Numbered from the stretch's first letter, positions 27,657 to 36,306 are shown. The stretch: 46,203 nucleotides of DNA from Thermotogaceae bacterium (GCA_026993805.1 JALWSA010000049.1:1-46203), one strand, 5' to 3'. Notes: a model not told the origin generated them from the sequence alone. Program-made: numbers and translations.

Positions 27657-28572
27657 ATAGTTTATTCGCTAATTCTCCTTTTCCTATTTCCTTCAGTTTT
27701 TGTTTTAGTTCTTCCAGTGTGGGCATCGATGATGAGCTTCCCCTTTTAGATACCGCGATAGCTGAAGCTGCTATTCCTATCTCGGCGCTTTCCCTATCAT
27801 CCAATCCCTTGAGCCTTCCCAGTATGAAACCAGCGTTGAAAGCGTCTCCCGCGGCTGTTGTGTCAACAACCTTGGCATCCGCTGCGGGAATGTCAAAGCT
27901 TTCTTTTGGCCCAAAAAACCTTATTCCCTTTTCTCCCATCTTAACAATGATGCTTTCCACATCTTTTTTAAGCAGAAACTTGACGGCTTTTTCAGTATCG
28001 GATTTTCCAGTGATGTTTCTGAGTTCTGCTTCATTTGGAGCCAGGTAGTCGAAGTATGAGAAAGCATCCCATGGTACTTTGGAGGGAAAGGAAGGATCTA
28101 CATAAACCATCATTCCGGCTCTTTTAGCCATTGATGCAAGTTCGAAAACAGTGTCTGGCGGGAGCCCGAACTGAAGAAAAACTGCTGTTCCGTCTTCTAC
28201 GAGTGTCCAATCTATCATCTCTGGCGTAAAGGAACAGTTCACTCCAGGATGGTTGAACATTGTGTTTTTTCCATCTTTGGTAACCACTATGGCGGTTCGT
28301 CCTGTCATGCCTTCGCAGACTTTGAGATGCGAGACATCTATTCCAGCGTCTTCCAATTTTTCTCTGATGAACCTGCCATAATCATCGTCACCCACACATC
28401 CTGTGATGCTAACATCGACGCCGAGTCTCGAAAGAGCAGTGGCAATATTTCCGGCTTTTCCACCCAAATCGACCACAACATCTTTAGCAAGGTTGTTTTC
28501 GCCGATCTTTATATCGTCCATGTAATAAAAGGTGTCTATATTGAGCTTTCCCGCTACTATGACCTTTTTCAC
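27655..28572 (-). CDS. PfkB-family carbohydrate kinase (ribokinase-like)
   Basis: This 305-residue sugar or nucleoside kinase of the ribokinase fold has DLGGKAGNIATALSRLG near residue 35, the PSFPSKVP segment and the phosphoryl-transfer motif DTTAAGDAFNAGF near residue 238 with the catalytic Asp. The substrate cannot be told from sequence; no sugar transport or isomerase genes flank it. The GTG start overlaps the plsX stop (GTGA). It ends the tRNA-Pro to pfkB-like minus-strand unit. Confidence 0.85.
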   Translation of the reverse strand: MKKVIVAGKLNIDTFYYMDDIKIGENNLAKDVVVDLGGKAGNIATALSRLGVDVSITGCVGDDDYGRFIREKLEDAGIDVSHLKVCEGMTGRTAIVVTKDGKNTMFNHPGVNCSFTPEMIDWTLVEDGTAVFLQFGLPPDTVFELASMAKRAGMMVYVDPSFPSKVPWDAFSYFDYLAPNEAELRNITGKSDTEKAVKFLLKKDVESIIVKMGEKGIRFFGPKESFDIPAADAKVVDTTAAGDAFNAGFILGRLKGLDDRESAEIGIAASAIAVSKRGSSSSMPTLEELKQKLKEIGKGELANKL

Positions 28573-29534
28573 GATATCTCACCTCTTATCATGTCTATCA
28601 GCTTCATCTTAGCCCCGTCTATAGCGACTCTTATAGCGTTTTTGATGGCTATCCTGTCGGAATTTCCATGGGCTTTCACAACGATTCCGTTCACGCCTAA
28701 TATGAAAGCACCGCCATACTCCGAGGGATCGAGCATCTTTTTGAACTTTTGAAAGGCTTTTTTCATCATGAGTGCACCGAGGAGTGCAAAGACCCCTGAG
28801 CTTTTTATGGCGGATTTGAGGGTCTCGGAGACGAGTTTTCCGACACCTTCCATTGTCTTCATCGCTACGTTTCCCGTGAATCCATCTGTTACGACCACAT
28901 CCACAACGCCAGTGTTTATATCCCTTCCCTCGACATTTCCATAAAAGTTTTCTCCCAGTTTTTCTTTCAAAAGTGCATAGGCTTCCTTGACCGTGTCTGT
29001 TCCTTTTATTTCCTCTTCTCCAATGTTGAGAAGACCAACTTTTGGGTTTTCCCTTCCCAGAATCTTAGCGTATGTCATTCCCATTATTGCGAAATCCAGA
29101 AGGTGTTCCGGTCTCACCGAAGCGTTTGCGCCGTTATCTATGAGAATGGTGAAACCGTTCGTGGAAGGTACCGGAACGGCCAATGCCGGCCTTTCAATAC
29201 CCTCTATCTTCCCCACTATCGAGGTAGAGCCCAAAAAGAGCGGTCCAGTACCTCCTGCGCTAACGAAAGCGTCTATCTTTCCTTCTTTGAGCCAGGTGAG
29301 TCCGAGGTGCATTGAAGAGCTCTTTTTTCTGAGAACTTCCAGAGGTTTTGAGTCCATCTTCAGGTCGTCCGAAGAGGGCACAATCTCGGCGTTGGAGAGC
29401 CGTTCCTCGAGTAACTTTTCGGGACCGAAAGCCACGAGCTTGAAATCATACTCGTTAAGCGCCAAAAGAGCGCCCTCGATAATCTCCTCGGGCGCTCTGT
29501 CTCCTCCCATTATATCCAATCCAATCCTTATCAT
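28569..29534 (-). CDS. plsX: Phosphate acyltransferase PlsX
   Basis: This 321-residue enzyme converts acyl-ACP and phosphate to acyl phosphate, the first step of phosphatidic acid synthesis with PlsY. It begins GLDIMGGDRAPEEIIEGALLAL and contains FVSAGGTGPLF, IDNGANASVRPEHLLDFAIMG, LLNIGEEEIKGT and VVTDGFTGNVAMKTMEG, all typical. It lies in the common order yceD, rpmF, plsX. The ATG is 7 bases after the rpmF stop. fabH or other fatty acid genes do not follow; a PfkB kinase does. Confidence 0.95.
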   Translation of the reverse strand: MIRIGLDIMGGDRAPEEIIEGALLALNEYDFKLVAFGPEKLLEERLSNAEIVPSSDDLKMDSKPLEVLRKKSSSMHLGLTWLKEGKIDAFVSAGGTGPLFLGSTSIVGKIEGIERPALAVPVPSTNGFTILIDNGANASVRPEHLLDFAIMGMTYAKILGRENPKVGLLNIGEEEIKGTDTVKEAYALLKEKLGENFYGNVEGRDINTGVVDVVVTDGFTGNVAMKTMEGVGKLVSETLKSAIKSSGVFALLGALMMKKAFQKFKKMLDPSEYGGAFILGVNGIVVKAHGNSDRIAIKNAIRVAIDGAKMKLIDMIRGEIS

Positions 29535-29541
29535 GGCGGTT

Positions 29542-29724
29542 TCACTCCGCTATTTCAAGAACTTGTCTTCCGTTGTAGTATCCACAATGCAGGCAAACCC
29601 TATGAGGCATCTTTGGTTTTCCGCAGTTCGGGCATATCTCCATAGCCACGGATATAGCCCTGTAGATCTTTGCTCTCTTCTTGTGAGTCCTGCTTCTCAA
29701 TCTCTTTTGCTTTGGAACGGCCAT
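29542..29724 (-). CDS. rpmF: Ribosomal protein bL32
   Basis: This 60-residue large-subunit protein starts AVPKQKRLRSRTHKKRA and carries a zinc ribbon of two Cys pairs (CPNCGKP and CLHCGYY), the zinc-binding form of bL32. The ATG lies 3 bases after the yceD stop with GGAGGG upstream. The gene order with yceD and plsX is conserved in many bacteria. Confidence 0.96.
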   Translation of the reverse strand: MAVPKQKRLRSRTHKKRAKIYRAISVAMEICPNCGKPKMPHRVCLHCGYYNGRQVLEIAE

Positions 29725-29727
29725 CTC

Positions 29728-30279
29728 TCATCCCTCCTCCAATTTATCTTTGAGCTTGGCGAGGACCTCGAATTTGTTTTGAGACACCATAAATTTAGGA
29801 GCCTTGTCACACACATGGTCCGGATGTTCGTTCAAACTCACTCCACAATAGGGACAGAGTCCCTTACAATCAGGTCTGCAGAGAACCTGCTGTGGAACTT
29901 CGACGATCATTGCCTCTATTATTCTCTCAGTCAAATCCACTACCGGGTTAGAATAGTATATCACATTCTTGAGGTTTTCAAGTTCCATTTCCCTCGATCT
30001 ACCCCGTGTTTCTTCGGGAAGGTACAGAGCTTCTATAGTGCCGTTTATTTCCACCCGCACTGGTGTCAAACATCTTGTGCATGGATGTTCTATAGCGGTC
30101 TTCACATACCCGCCTACGGCTATTCCTTCCTTTGCGCGTGCCACAACTATCTTTACTTTTATAGGTTCTAAAAACGGCATTTTTCCCATATCGAGCTCCA
30201 GGCAATCGAGGTCGAGAATACCTTCAAGCACGATCCTTTTTTTCTTTCTCAGCGTCCCGAGATCTATTTTCCAGTCCAT
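29728..30279 (-). CDS. yceD: YceD/DUF177 family protein
   Basis: This 183-residue protein is of the YceD family, linked to large-subunit ribosomal RNA or bL32 function in other organisms and normally found before rpmF. It has HPCTRCLTPVRVEI in the middle and a CRPDCKGLCPYCGVSLNE segment with four Cys near residue 140. The ATG at 30279 is preferred because of GGTGGTGA just upstream; GTG codons at 30291 and 30288 are possible. Its start lies 56 bases inside the patatin gene in another frame, an unusually long overlap for this region. Confidence 0.88.
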   Translation of the reverse strand: MDWKIDLGTLRKKKRIVLEGILDLDCLELDMGKMPFLEPIKVKIVVARAKEGIAVGGYVKTAIEHPCTRCLTPVRVEINGTIEALYLPEETRGRSREMELENLKNVIYYSNPVVDLTERIIEAMIVEVPQQVLCRPDCKGLCPYCGVSLNEHPDHVCDKAPKFMVSQNKFEVLAKLKDKLEEG

Positions 30280-31087
30280 GATCTTCACCACCTTTCAGAA
30301 CTTCCAAAGTCTTTCTATACCCGATATCGATGAGCTCTATCCCTCTGCTGAAATCCAGACTGTCCACGTCGTCGAGTCCGTAATCCACATAAATACTGGC
30401 TTTCTTTGCTTCTATCTTTGCCATAGCAGCTTCTCTGAACGCATCCATAATGAGGAGATACGAGTTTGCGGTGGCTCGGGGGTTGGAAACAGACTTTTTA
30501 CCTGCATCGAGAGCGACTATAAACTGCCCTCCAAGCTCGTGAGCAACGCTTACCGGCAGATTGTTTACAACCCCGCCATCTACAAGTCTTGCATCGCCCT
30601 TTTCAACGGGAGGAAAAAGTCCGGGTATCGACATCGAGGCTTTGACGGCTTCAGAGACCAGACCACTTTTTATAACCACAGCCTCTCCACTTCTTAGATC
30701 CGCCGTGAGCACATAAAGTTTTATTTTGAGATCCTCAAATCTCAAATCCCCGAATATTCTGTCGATTATCTTCAGCTTCTTTTTCAAGAAAGGAGCGCTT
30801 TTGAAAAAGTTCATATACGCGCATCCAAGAAATAAAAGTGCTTTTGAGAAGTTCCCTGCAGAGAATTTTTCCATGCTCATTTTGAGTTTAAAACCCGCAG
30901 CCGACCTTTTAGCGATATCGTACAAAGCGTCTGCTTCCCCCAGAGCAGCATATCCCGCTCCTATAAGAGCGCCCATGCTAACTCCCAATATTGCTTCTGG
31001 TTTGTACCCTTGCTCTTCCAAAGCTTTAAGAGCCCCGACATGGGCAAGTGCCCTTGCTCCTCCGCCTGATAAAACGTAGAAGATCAT
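30224..31087 (-). CDS. Patatin-like phospholipase
   Basis: This 287-residue lipid acyl hydrolase has the patatin signatures: oxyanion loop SGGGARALAHVG (7-18), nucleophile Ser in GVSMG (about 39-43), IPGLFPPV and the catalytic Asp in VDGGVVNNLP (about 173-182). It belongs to the bacterial RssA-like group. The last 20 residues are highly charged and overlap the yceD start. The ATG follows AGGAG by 9 bases. With plsX nearby, a role in phospholipid turnover is plausible but inferred. Confidence 0.88.
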   Translation of the reverse strand: MIFYVLSGGGARALAHVGALKALEEQGYKPEAILGVSMGALIGAGYAALGEADALYDIAKRSAAGFKLKMSMEKFSAGNFSKALLFLGCAYMNFFKSAPFLKKKLKIIDRIFGDLRFEDLKIKLYVLTADLRSGEAVVIKSGLVSEAVKASMSIPGLFPPVEKGDARLVDGGVVNNLPVSVAHELGGQFIVALDAGKKSVSNPRATANSYLLIMDAFREAAMAKIEAKKASIYVDYGLDDVDSLDFSRGIELIDIGYRKTLEVLKGGEDHGLENRSRDAEKEKKDRA

Positions 31088-31132
31088 CTCAATCTACTCC
31101 TGAGCCTAAAGGGAAGCTTTGCACAACAAAAA

Positions 31133-31208
31133 TGGTCAGGGGGGCGGGACTTGAACCCGCGACCTCCGGACCCCGATTCCGGCGTTCTTCCACCTGAACT
31201 ACCCCCTG
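31133..31208 (-). tRNA. tRNA-Pro (anticodon CGG)
   Basis: On the minus strand CAGGGGG pairs with CCCCCTG, followed by A and an encoded CCA. The anticodon stem CCGGA/TCCGG encloses ATCGGGG, giving anticodon CGG with G37, and the T arm has GGTTCAA. No clear terminator follows, so the patatin operon may be read from the same promoter. Confidence 0.96.
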
Positions 31209-31219
31209 ACCTGCTTTAT

Positions 31220-31251
31220 ATTATAACCCCGTTTTTACACTGCGTAATCAA
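31220..31251 (-). promoter_or_regulatory. Promoter of tRNA-Pro
   Basis: On the minus strand TATAAT (31225-31220) lies 11 bases before the tRNA. TTGATT (31251-31246) is the best -35, with a 20-base spacer, the same long spacing as in the tmRNA promoter. Confidence 0.55.
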
Positions 31252-31286
31252 AACCGCCCTGTTATGATATTTACAACGAGGCTGGT

Positions 31287-31315
31287 TTGTCAAGGCTTAT
31301 GAGGAAGCCTATCAA
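31287..31315 (+). promoter_or_regulatory. Possible promoter with inverted repeat in its spacer
   Basis: TTGTCA (31287-31292) and TATCAA (31310-31315) are 17 bases apart, upstream of the acyltransferase gene. The spacer contains the inverted repeat AGGCTT-N6-AAGCCT (31293-31310), which could be an operator. Confidence 0.4.
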
Positions 31316-31360
31316 CGTGAGTTGAATTGATATGATATGAACTTTGAGGAGGTGGAAAAC

Positions 31361-32083
31361 ATGGGAGTGAAGATGGGGAAAAATGTTGTCGTAGAGGAGA
31401 ATGTTAAGTTTGGTGAGAATGTAGTTATAGGCCACAATGTGGTGATAAGAAGGGATACTGTTATAGGAAACAACGTTGTAATAGCTGACAACACTGTTCT
31501 TGGCAAGGAACCAATGAAAGCAAAGGCGAGTGCTACGACTGAAAAGAGAGAACTCCCGCCGCTCGTTATAGGTGACAATGTAGCAATTGGAGCGGGATGT
31601 GTTATATACAGAGGTGCTGAATTGGGGGATCATGTCTTTGTGGGTGATCTGGCGACGATAAGAGAAGATGTGAAAATCGGTGAGGGTACCATTGTGGGGA
31701 GAGGGGTGACCGTTGAGAACAAGTGTGAAATAGGAAGGTGGGTTAAGTTAGAGACGAACGCTTACATAACTGCTATGTCGGTGATCGAAGATTACTGTTT
31801 TGTAGCGCCTATGGTTACTTTTACAAATGATATGTTCATGGGAAGGACTGAAGAGAGATTCAAATATTTCAAAGGTCCACATCTAAAGAGAGGAGCGAGG
31901 ATCGGGGCGAATGCGACTCTGCTTCCCGGAATAGTCATAGGGGAGGATGCCGTTGTTGGAGCAGGTTCCGTTGTGACAAAAAATGTTCCTCCGAAAGTGA
32001 TATATGTTGGTGTTCCTGCAAAGTATCTGAAAGAGGTGCCGGAGGAGCAGCTACTGGAAAATCAGAGTTTTTATAAGGGTTGA
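31361..32083 (+). CDS. Hexapeptide-repeat acyltransferase
   Basis: This 240-residue protein is a left-handed beta-helix enzyme with many imperfect hexapeptide repeats: [21 protein letters not shown] at the start, [13 protein letters not shown] in the middle and [25 protein letters not shown] near the end. An insertion around residues 125-170 ([28 protein letters not shown]) resembles sugar N-acetyltransferases of the WlbB/PglD kind. Acetyl-CoA is the likely donor; the acceptor may be an amino sugar. The ATG at 31361 is 8 bases after AGGAGGT. The gene stands alone. The roughly 200 bases that follow up to tRNA-Asn hold nothing I could identify. Confidence 0.82.
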   Translation: MGVKMGKNVVVEENVKFGENVVIGHNVVIRRDTVIGNNVVIADNTVLGKEPMKAKASATTEKRELPPLVIGDNVAIGAGCVIYRGAELGDHVFVGDLATIREDVKIGEGTIVGRGVTVENKCEIGRWVKLETNAYITAMSVIEDYCFVAPMVTFTNDMFMGRTEERFKYFKGPHLKRGARIGANATLLPGIVIGEDAVVGAGSVVTKNVPPKVIYVGVPAKYLKEVPEEQLLENQSFYKG

Positions 32084-32282
32084 TATTCTGGAAGTGGAAT
32101 GAGTCGCGCATCATAATTGATTAAATGGTCTCATAAGGCTGCTGCAACAGTAGCTGAAGTTTGTTTATTGAGATACTGTATAAGAATTCGAGATGAGAAC
32201 CAAAGTCGTGGATAATGACATCATACATGCTTTATAAGCCATGAAGTGCGTTTTGATTGGGAGGATGTTTATAAATAAAAAA

Positions 32283-32358
32283 TGGCTCCGGCGGGAGGAC
32301 TCGAACCTCCAACCACCCGGTTAACAGCCGGGCGCTCTACCGATTGAGCTACGCCGGA
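32283..32358 (-). tRNA. tRNA-Asn (anticodon GTT)
   Basis: On the minus strand TCCGGCG pairs with CGCCGGA, followed by G and an encoded CCA. The CCCGG/CCGGG stem encloses CTGTTAA, giving anticodon GTT. The T arm carries GGTTCGA. A T-rich stretch follows the gene without a hairpin. Confidence 0.97.
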
Positions 32359-32370
32359 ACCTCGCCGAGT

Positions 32371-32400
32371 AATTTACCACACAGCTTTTTCTCATGTCAA
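32371..32400 (-). promoter_or_regulatory. Promoter of tRNA-Asn
   Basis: On the minus strand a consensus TTGACA (32400-32395) and TAAATT (32376-32371) are separated by 18 bases, and the tRNA starts 13 bases past the -10. Inverted arms CCACACA (32377-32383) and TGTGTGG (32403-32409) flank the spacer and -35. Confidence 0.65.
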
Positions 32401-32476
32401 GATGTGTGGAAAGCCACCAAAAGCTCGCTTAATATGAATGTCTGTAATTCATGATTACAAGCCAGAAAACTGGCTC

Positions 32477-32505
32477 TGGAGATGCCCTTTCTTAGGTGGT
32501 ATACT
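32477..32505 (+). promoter_or_regulatory. Likely promoter of the gyrA-lexA operon
   Basis: TGGAGA (32477-32482) and TATACT (32500-32505) are 17 bases apart, 44 bases before the gyrA start. The predicted transcription start near 32512 lies in a strong inverted repeat. Confidence 0.5.
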
Positions 32506-32522
32506 TCAAAAGGCTTTGAAGT
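32503..32522 (+). repeat. Perfect inverted repeat at the gyrA transcription start
   Basis: ACTTCAAA-AGGC-TTTGAAGT: two exact 8-base arms around 4 bases, overlapping the end of the -10. It could be a repressor operator (LexA is encoded in the same operon) or an RNA hairpin at the 5' end of the message. Confidence 0.6.
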
Positions 32523-32548
32523 TGATGCGACAGGAAGGAGGATGTTTC

Positions 32549-34969
32549 ATGCCAGAGCAAGTGATTAAAAAAGCGCTCGAGGATGAACTCAGGGAATCGT
32601 ATCTTAATTATTCCATGAGCGTGATCATCGGAAGGGCCATTCCGGATGTCAGGGATGGACTCAAGCCCGTGCAGAGAAGGATTCTGTACGGGATGAAAGA
32701 AATTGGCCTTACTCATAACTCTCCATATAGAAAGAGCGCGAGGATCGTTGGAGAGGTCCTCGGAAAATATCATCCCCATGGAGATTCTCCTGTTTACGAT
32801 GCTCTGGTAAGGATGGCCCAACCATTCACGATGAGATACCCGCTTATTGATGGTCAGGGTAACTTCGGTTCCATAGATAGGGATCCACCGGCTGCAATGA
32901 GGTATACCGAGGCAAGGCTCACGAAGCTGGCCGAGGAGATGCTCGAGGATCTCGATAAAGAAACGGTTGAGATGGATCCGAATTTCGATGAGAGTTTGGT
33001 GGAACCGCGTGTTCTTCCCTCTAAAGTTCCCAATCTTCTTATAAACGGATCGACTGGTATAGCAGTCGGAATGGTAACTTCAATTCCTCCTCACAATTTA
33101 ACCGAGATAATAGACGGTCTTATAGCTCTTATAGATAATCCAGACATTGAAGTGAAAGATATCATGCGATATGTCAAGGGTCCGGACTTTCCGACAGGTG
33201 GCGTGGTTATAAATCCGGATTCTCTTCTCAAGATTTACGAGACGGGAAAGGGATCCATAAAGATAAGGGGAAAGGTGCATTTTGAGGAAGGAAAAAGAAG
33301 AAATGCAATCGTTATAACCGAAGTTCCGTACGGTGTTAGCAAAGCAGGGCTCATTGCGGAAATCGCAAGATATGCCCAGAGCAGCAGTTCGATTCCCATA
33401 AAGAACATAAGGGACGAATCTGACAAAAGAGGCCTCAGAGTCGTAGTTGAGATACCTAAAGATGTTGACTGGCGCATAATACTCAACAATCTCTATGTCC
33501 ATACATCTCTTCAGACAAGCATGAACGTTCAGATGCTGGTGATAGATGAGCTCAAGCGTCCAAGACTCATGAGCTTGAAAGGACTCATGCAGGCGTTCAT
33601 AAAGCACAGGTTTATTGTAATAAGAAGAAGAGCCACTTATGAGCACAGGATTTATTCAAAGAGAGCGCATGTTTTGGAAGGTTTGATGAAGGCGGCGAAA
33701 GCGATAGATACGGTCGTAGATATAGTGAGGACGAGCAGGAGTGTGGAGGATGCGAGAAAGGAGCTCATGGAGACTTTAGATGTGACGGAAGAGCAGGCCA
33801 AAGCAATTCTTGATATGAGGCTTTCGCGTCTCACTATTCTGGAGATGTCAAAGCTTCAGGAGGAGTACGAGGACCTTCTTAAGAAAATAGAAGCGACGAA
33901 AAAGATCATGGAAAGCGATGAAGAAGTTTACAGGATAATGAAGGAAGAATTTTTGTATCTGAAAAAGGAATATGGAGACGGGAGAAGGACTCAGATAGGC
34001 GGAGATGAAGAGATGCCGGAGCAGTATTCCAAAGAAGATCTTCTCATAGATGAAGATGTCGTGATAACGCTCTCGAAGAACGGATACCTGAAGAGCACGC
34101 CGCTAAAGAGCTACAGGCTTCAGAAGAGGGGAGGCAAGGGCCTTAAAGGCGCAAAGGTTTCGGAAGAGGATGCGATTGTTCTGATGTCAGTTGGAAGGCT
34201 CAAAGGAACAACGCTTTTCATAACGTCGAATGGAAGAGCGCTCGCTATAAAGAACTACGACATAGACAAGAGCTCGAGAGGCACAAAGGGCAGGAAAGTG
34301 CAGAGCTATGTGAAGCTTACCGAAGGAGAAAAGATAGTCGCTATGACTCAAATAAACGGTGTCGAGGGAGATCTCGTTCTGGTAACCAAGTGGGGAAGGA
34401 TTAAGAGGGTCGCGTTGAGCGATCTTGAGAGTGCCAAAACGAGCAGAGGTGTCAGGGCTTTGAGACTGGACGAAGGAGACGCGGTAGTTTCCGGCGTGGT
34501 GGTAGATGATGAAAAAGCCACAGTGCTGATAGCCACCGCTGAGGGTAAAGCCATAAGATTCCCGATTTCGGATGTCAGAAGGATGGGAAGAGCCGCTGCA
34601 GGCGTTACCGCAATAAGACTTTCAGAGCATGACGAAGTCGTTGGCATGGTTATGGTGAGAAGTGATGATGAGCATGTTCTAACCGTCACTTCCATGGGAT
34701 ATGGAAAGAGGACCCCGGCGAGCGAATACAGACCTCAGAGAAGGGCGGGCAGCGGACTGAAAAGTATAAACATAACCGAGAAGACAGGCAAAGTGGTGGG
34801 CATCGAAATCGTCAAGGACGAAGATGAGGTCGTTTTGATAACCAAGAAAGGTACGGTTATAAGGTTCCCGGCGAGTGATGTTTCGCTTTTGAGCAGATAT
34901 GCGAGGGGAGTCAGGCTTATAGTTCTGGCAGAAGGGGACGAGATTTCGCAGCTGTCGGTGGTGGAATGA
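32549..34969 (+). CDS. gyrA: DNA gyrase subunit A
   Basis: This 806-residue DNA-breaking subunit of gyrase has the winged-helix core with catalytic Tyr119 in [10 protein letters not shown] and [11 protein letters not shown] (quinolone region, Ser80 and Asp84). A long coiled coil lies near residues 400-470. The six-bladed C-terminal wrapping domain carries the GyrA box variant QKRGGKG near residue 530, which favours gyrase over topoisomerase IV. The ATG at 32549 follows GGAAGGAGG; in-frame ATGs upstream would add 37 unrelated residues. gyrB is not nearby. It heads a long co-oriented run that includes lexA. Confidence 0.95.
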   Translation: MPEQVIKKALEDELRESYLNYSMSVIIGRAIPDVRDGLKPVQRRILYGMKEIGLTHNSPYRKSARIVGEVLGKYHPHGDSPVYDALVRMAQPFTMRYPLIDGQGNFGSIDRDPPAAMRYTEARLTKLAEEMLEDLDKETVEMDPNFDESLVEPRVLPSKVPNLLINGSTGIAVGMVTSIPPHNLTEIIDGLIALIDNPDIEVKDIMRYVKGPDFPTGGVVINPDSLLKIYETGKGSIKIRGKVHFEEGKRRNAIVITEVPYGVSKAGLIAEIARYAQSSSSIPIKNIRDESDKRGLRVVVEIPKDVDWRIILNNLYVHTSLQTSMNVQMLVIDELKRPRLMSLKGLMQAFIKHRFIVIRRRATYEHRIYSKRAHVLEGLMKAAKAIDTVVDIVRTSRSVEDARKELMETLDVTEEQAKAILDMRLSRLTILEMSKLQEEYEDLLKKIEATKKIMESDEEVYRIMKEEFLYLKKEYGDGRRTQIGGDEEMPEQYSKEDLLIDEDVVITLSKNGYLKSTPLKSYRLQKRGGKGLKGAKVSEEDAIVLMSVGRLKGTTLFITSNGRALAIKNYDIDKSSRGTKGRKVQSYVKLTEGEKIVAMTQINGVEGDLVLVTKWGRIKRVALSDLESAKTSRGVRALRLDEGDAVVSGVVVDDEKATVLIATAEGKAIRFPISDVRRMGRAAAGVTAIRLSEHDEVVGMVMVRSDDEHVLTVTSMGYGKRTPASEYRPQRRAGSGLKSINITEKTGKVVGIEIVKDEDEVVLITKKGTVIRFPASDVSLLSRYARGVRLIVLAEGDEISQLSVVE

Positions 34970-35344
34970 ATGTACAGGGAAATTTTCCACACGGCGGATG
35001 TTGCATACGAGATAGAATTCGAAGATGTCGAGGGTCTTTTTTCGAATATAGCCCAAATTCTCAGAGAGAATACTGAGTATGTTCTGAAAGGCGAGAAGCG
35101 CCGAGAGAGCTATGAAATCTCCGAAGAGCTTGAGGACTCTATCTTCGATATTGGAAACGAGATGATTTACATGATAGATTCTGGATGGGTGCCTTTGGGT
35201 GTAAAATTCATAGATGGTGAATTGGAGGTTGAATATGTTTCGGCAATCGTCACACGGTTTCCATTTAAAGCTCTGACATATCACATGCTCAATGTTGAGG
35301 ATTTGGGGGATAAAAAGAAAGTCAAGGTGGTGTTTGATGTGTGA
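34970..35344 (+). CDS. Archease
   Basis: This 124-residue protein has the archease signature start FHTADVAYEIEFEDVEGLFSNIAQIL and a C-terminal TYHMLNVEDLGDKKKVKVVFDV. In archaea and animals archease activates the RNA ligase RtcB; in bacteria its role is less clear. The Thermotoga homologue TM1083 also follows gyrA, as I recall. rtcB is not in the window. The ATG is directly after the gyrA stop, and its stop overlaps the lexA start. Confidence 0.9.
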   Translation: MYREIFHTADVAYEIEFEDVEGLFSNIAQILRENTEYVLKGEKRRESYEISEELEDSIFDIGNEMIYMIDSGWVPLGVKFIDGELEVEYVSAIVTRFPFKALTYHMLNVEDLGDKKKVKVVFDV

Positions 35345-35940
35345 AGGAGCTGACCGAAAAGCAAAAGAAGGTTTTGAAGTTCATCGAAGAATACATAGAG
35401 CAGCATGGTTTTTCACCTAGCATAAGGGAAATAGCCAGAAGGTTCAGGATAACCCCAAGGGGTGCGCAGATGCATTTGAAAGCACTGGAAAAGAAGGGTT
35501 ACATAAAAAGGGGAAGTGGGAAGGCACGTGCCATGAGTCTTTCAAAACACGCGGAAGGGGTCGTTCTTCCTGTTCTGGGAGAAATAGCTGCTGGGGAAGC
35601 GATAGAGATGATTCCCGAGATGGACGAAGAGATAGAAGTTCCAAAGAGTATGGTCATTCCAGGTTTTGAGCATTTTGTTTTGAAGGTCAGAGGTAACAGT
35701 ATGATAGGAGATCACATCGTGGATGGAGACTATGTAGTTATAAGGAAACAGAGTGCGGCAGATTTTGGAAGCATAGTGGCGGTTTCGATAGATAACCAGG
35801 AAGCGACTTTAAAGAGAATATATATGGAAGGCGGGAAGGTAGTGCTTAAACCTTCCAATCCGGAGCTCAGTCCCATAGTCGTAGAGCCCGAAAGGGTCAG
35901 GATTTTAGGGAAACTTGTAGGGGTTATAAGGATATACTAA
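35341..35940 (+). CDS. lexA: LexA repressor
   Basis: This 199-residue SOS repressor has an N-terminal winged helix-turn-helix (about 1-65, SPSIREIARRFRITPRGAQMHLKALEKKGYI) and a self-cleaving peptidase domain. The cleavage site is Ala84-Gly85 in EIAAGEA, with Ser120 (GNSM) and Lys158 (ATLKRI) as the catalytic pair; spacing matches E. coli LexA. The GTG start overlaps the archease stop (GTGA). Its operator in this phylum is not known to me; the palindrome at the gyrA promoter is a candidate. Confidence 0.95.
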   Translation: MKELTEKQKKVLKFIEEYIEQHGFSPSIREIARRFRITPRGAQMHLKALEKKGYIKRGSGKARAMSLSKHAEGVVLPVLGEIAAGEAIEMIPEMDEEIEVPKSMVIPGFEHFVLKVRGNSMIGDHIVDGDYVVIRKQSAADFGSIVAVSIDNQEATLKRIYMEGGKVVLKPSNPELSPIVVEPERVRILGKLVGVIRIY

Positions 35941-35960
35941 AGCACGGGAGGGATGTGGAT

Positions 35961-36296
35961 ATGTTCAGGTCATATGATAAGGAAGGGATAGTGGTCATAG
36001 TTCCTGAAGGGGAGCTTGATGTAACGAATTCCTCCCAGTTTAAAGAAAAGGTTCTATCGGAGTATGTGGAAGCCGGAAAACCCAATATAGTGATAGATAT
36101 GTCTTATGTTGGGTACATGGACAGTTCTGCTTTGGGAGCGATTATAAGCATTTTCAAACATGCGAAAATGAACGGAGGAGGAGTTGCAATAGCAGGATTG
36201 GTTGACCCTGTCAGAAGGCTCTTTTCCTTGACCGCACTCGATAAAGTTATACCGATCTATTCCAATGCAGAAGAGGCTCTTGAAAAGATGAAGTGA
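35961..36296 (+). CDS. STAS-domain anti-sigma factor antagonist
   Basis: This 111-residue single STAS domain resembles SpoIIAA/RsbV: GIVVIVPEGELDVTNSSQFKE at the start and VIDMSYVGYMDSSALGAIISI in the middle. A Ser of MDSS is the usual phosphorylation site, so it could be switched by a kinase/anti-sigma factor, none of which is in the window. The ATG at 35961 is about 8 bases after GGGAGG; a GTG two codons earlier is possible. A paralog follows directly. Confidence 0.87.
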   Translation: MFRSYDKEGIVVIVPEGELDVTNSSQFKEKVLSEYVEAGKPNIVIDMSYVGYMDSSALGAIISIFKHAKMNGGGVAIAGLVDPVRRLFSLTALDKVIPIYSNAEEALEKMK

Positions 36297-36306
36297 GGTG
36301 CTAAAG

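Noticed and set aside
28987-30171. 394-codon open frame on the + strand
   Set aside because: It is antisense to plsX, rpmF and yceD, which have clear family motifs; its translation shows no recognisable motif and is a codon-bias shadow.
32263-32343. Small frame starting after GGGAGG near 32263
   Set aside because: It runs antisense through tRNA-Asn, is very short and has no conserved motif.
32461-32474. GCCAG-AAAA-CTGGC hairpin before the gyrA promoter
   Set aside because: Five-bp stem without a T run and upstream of the predicted transcript start; too weak to call a terminator or riboswitch.
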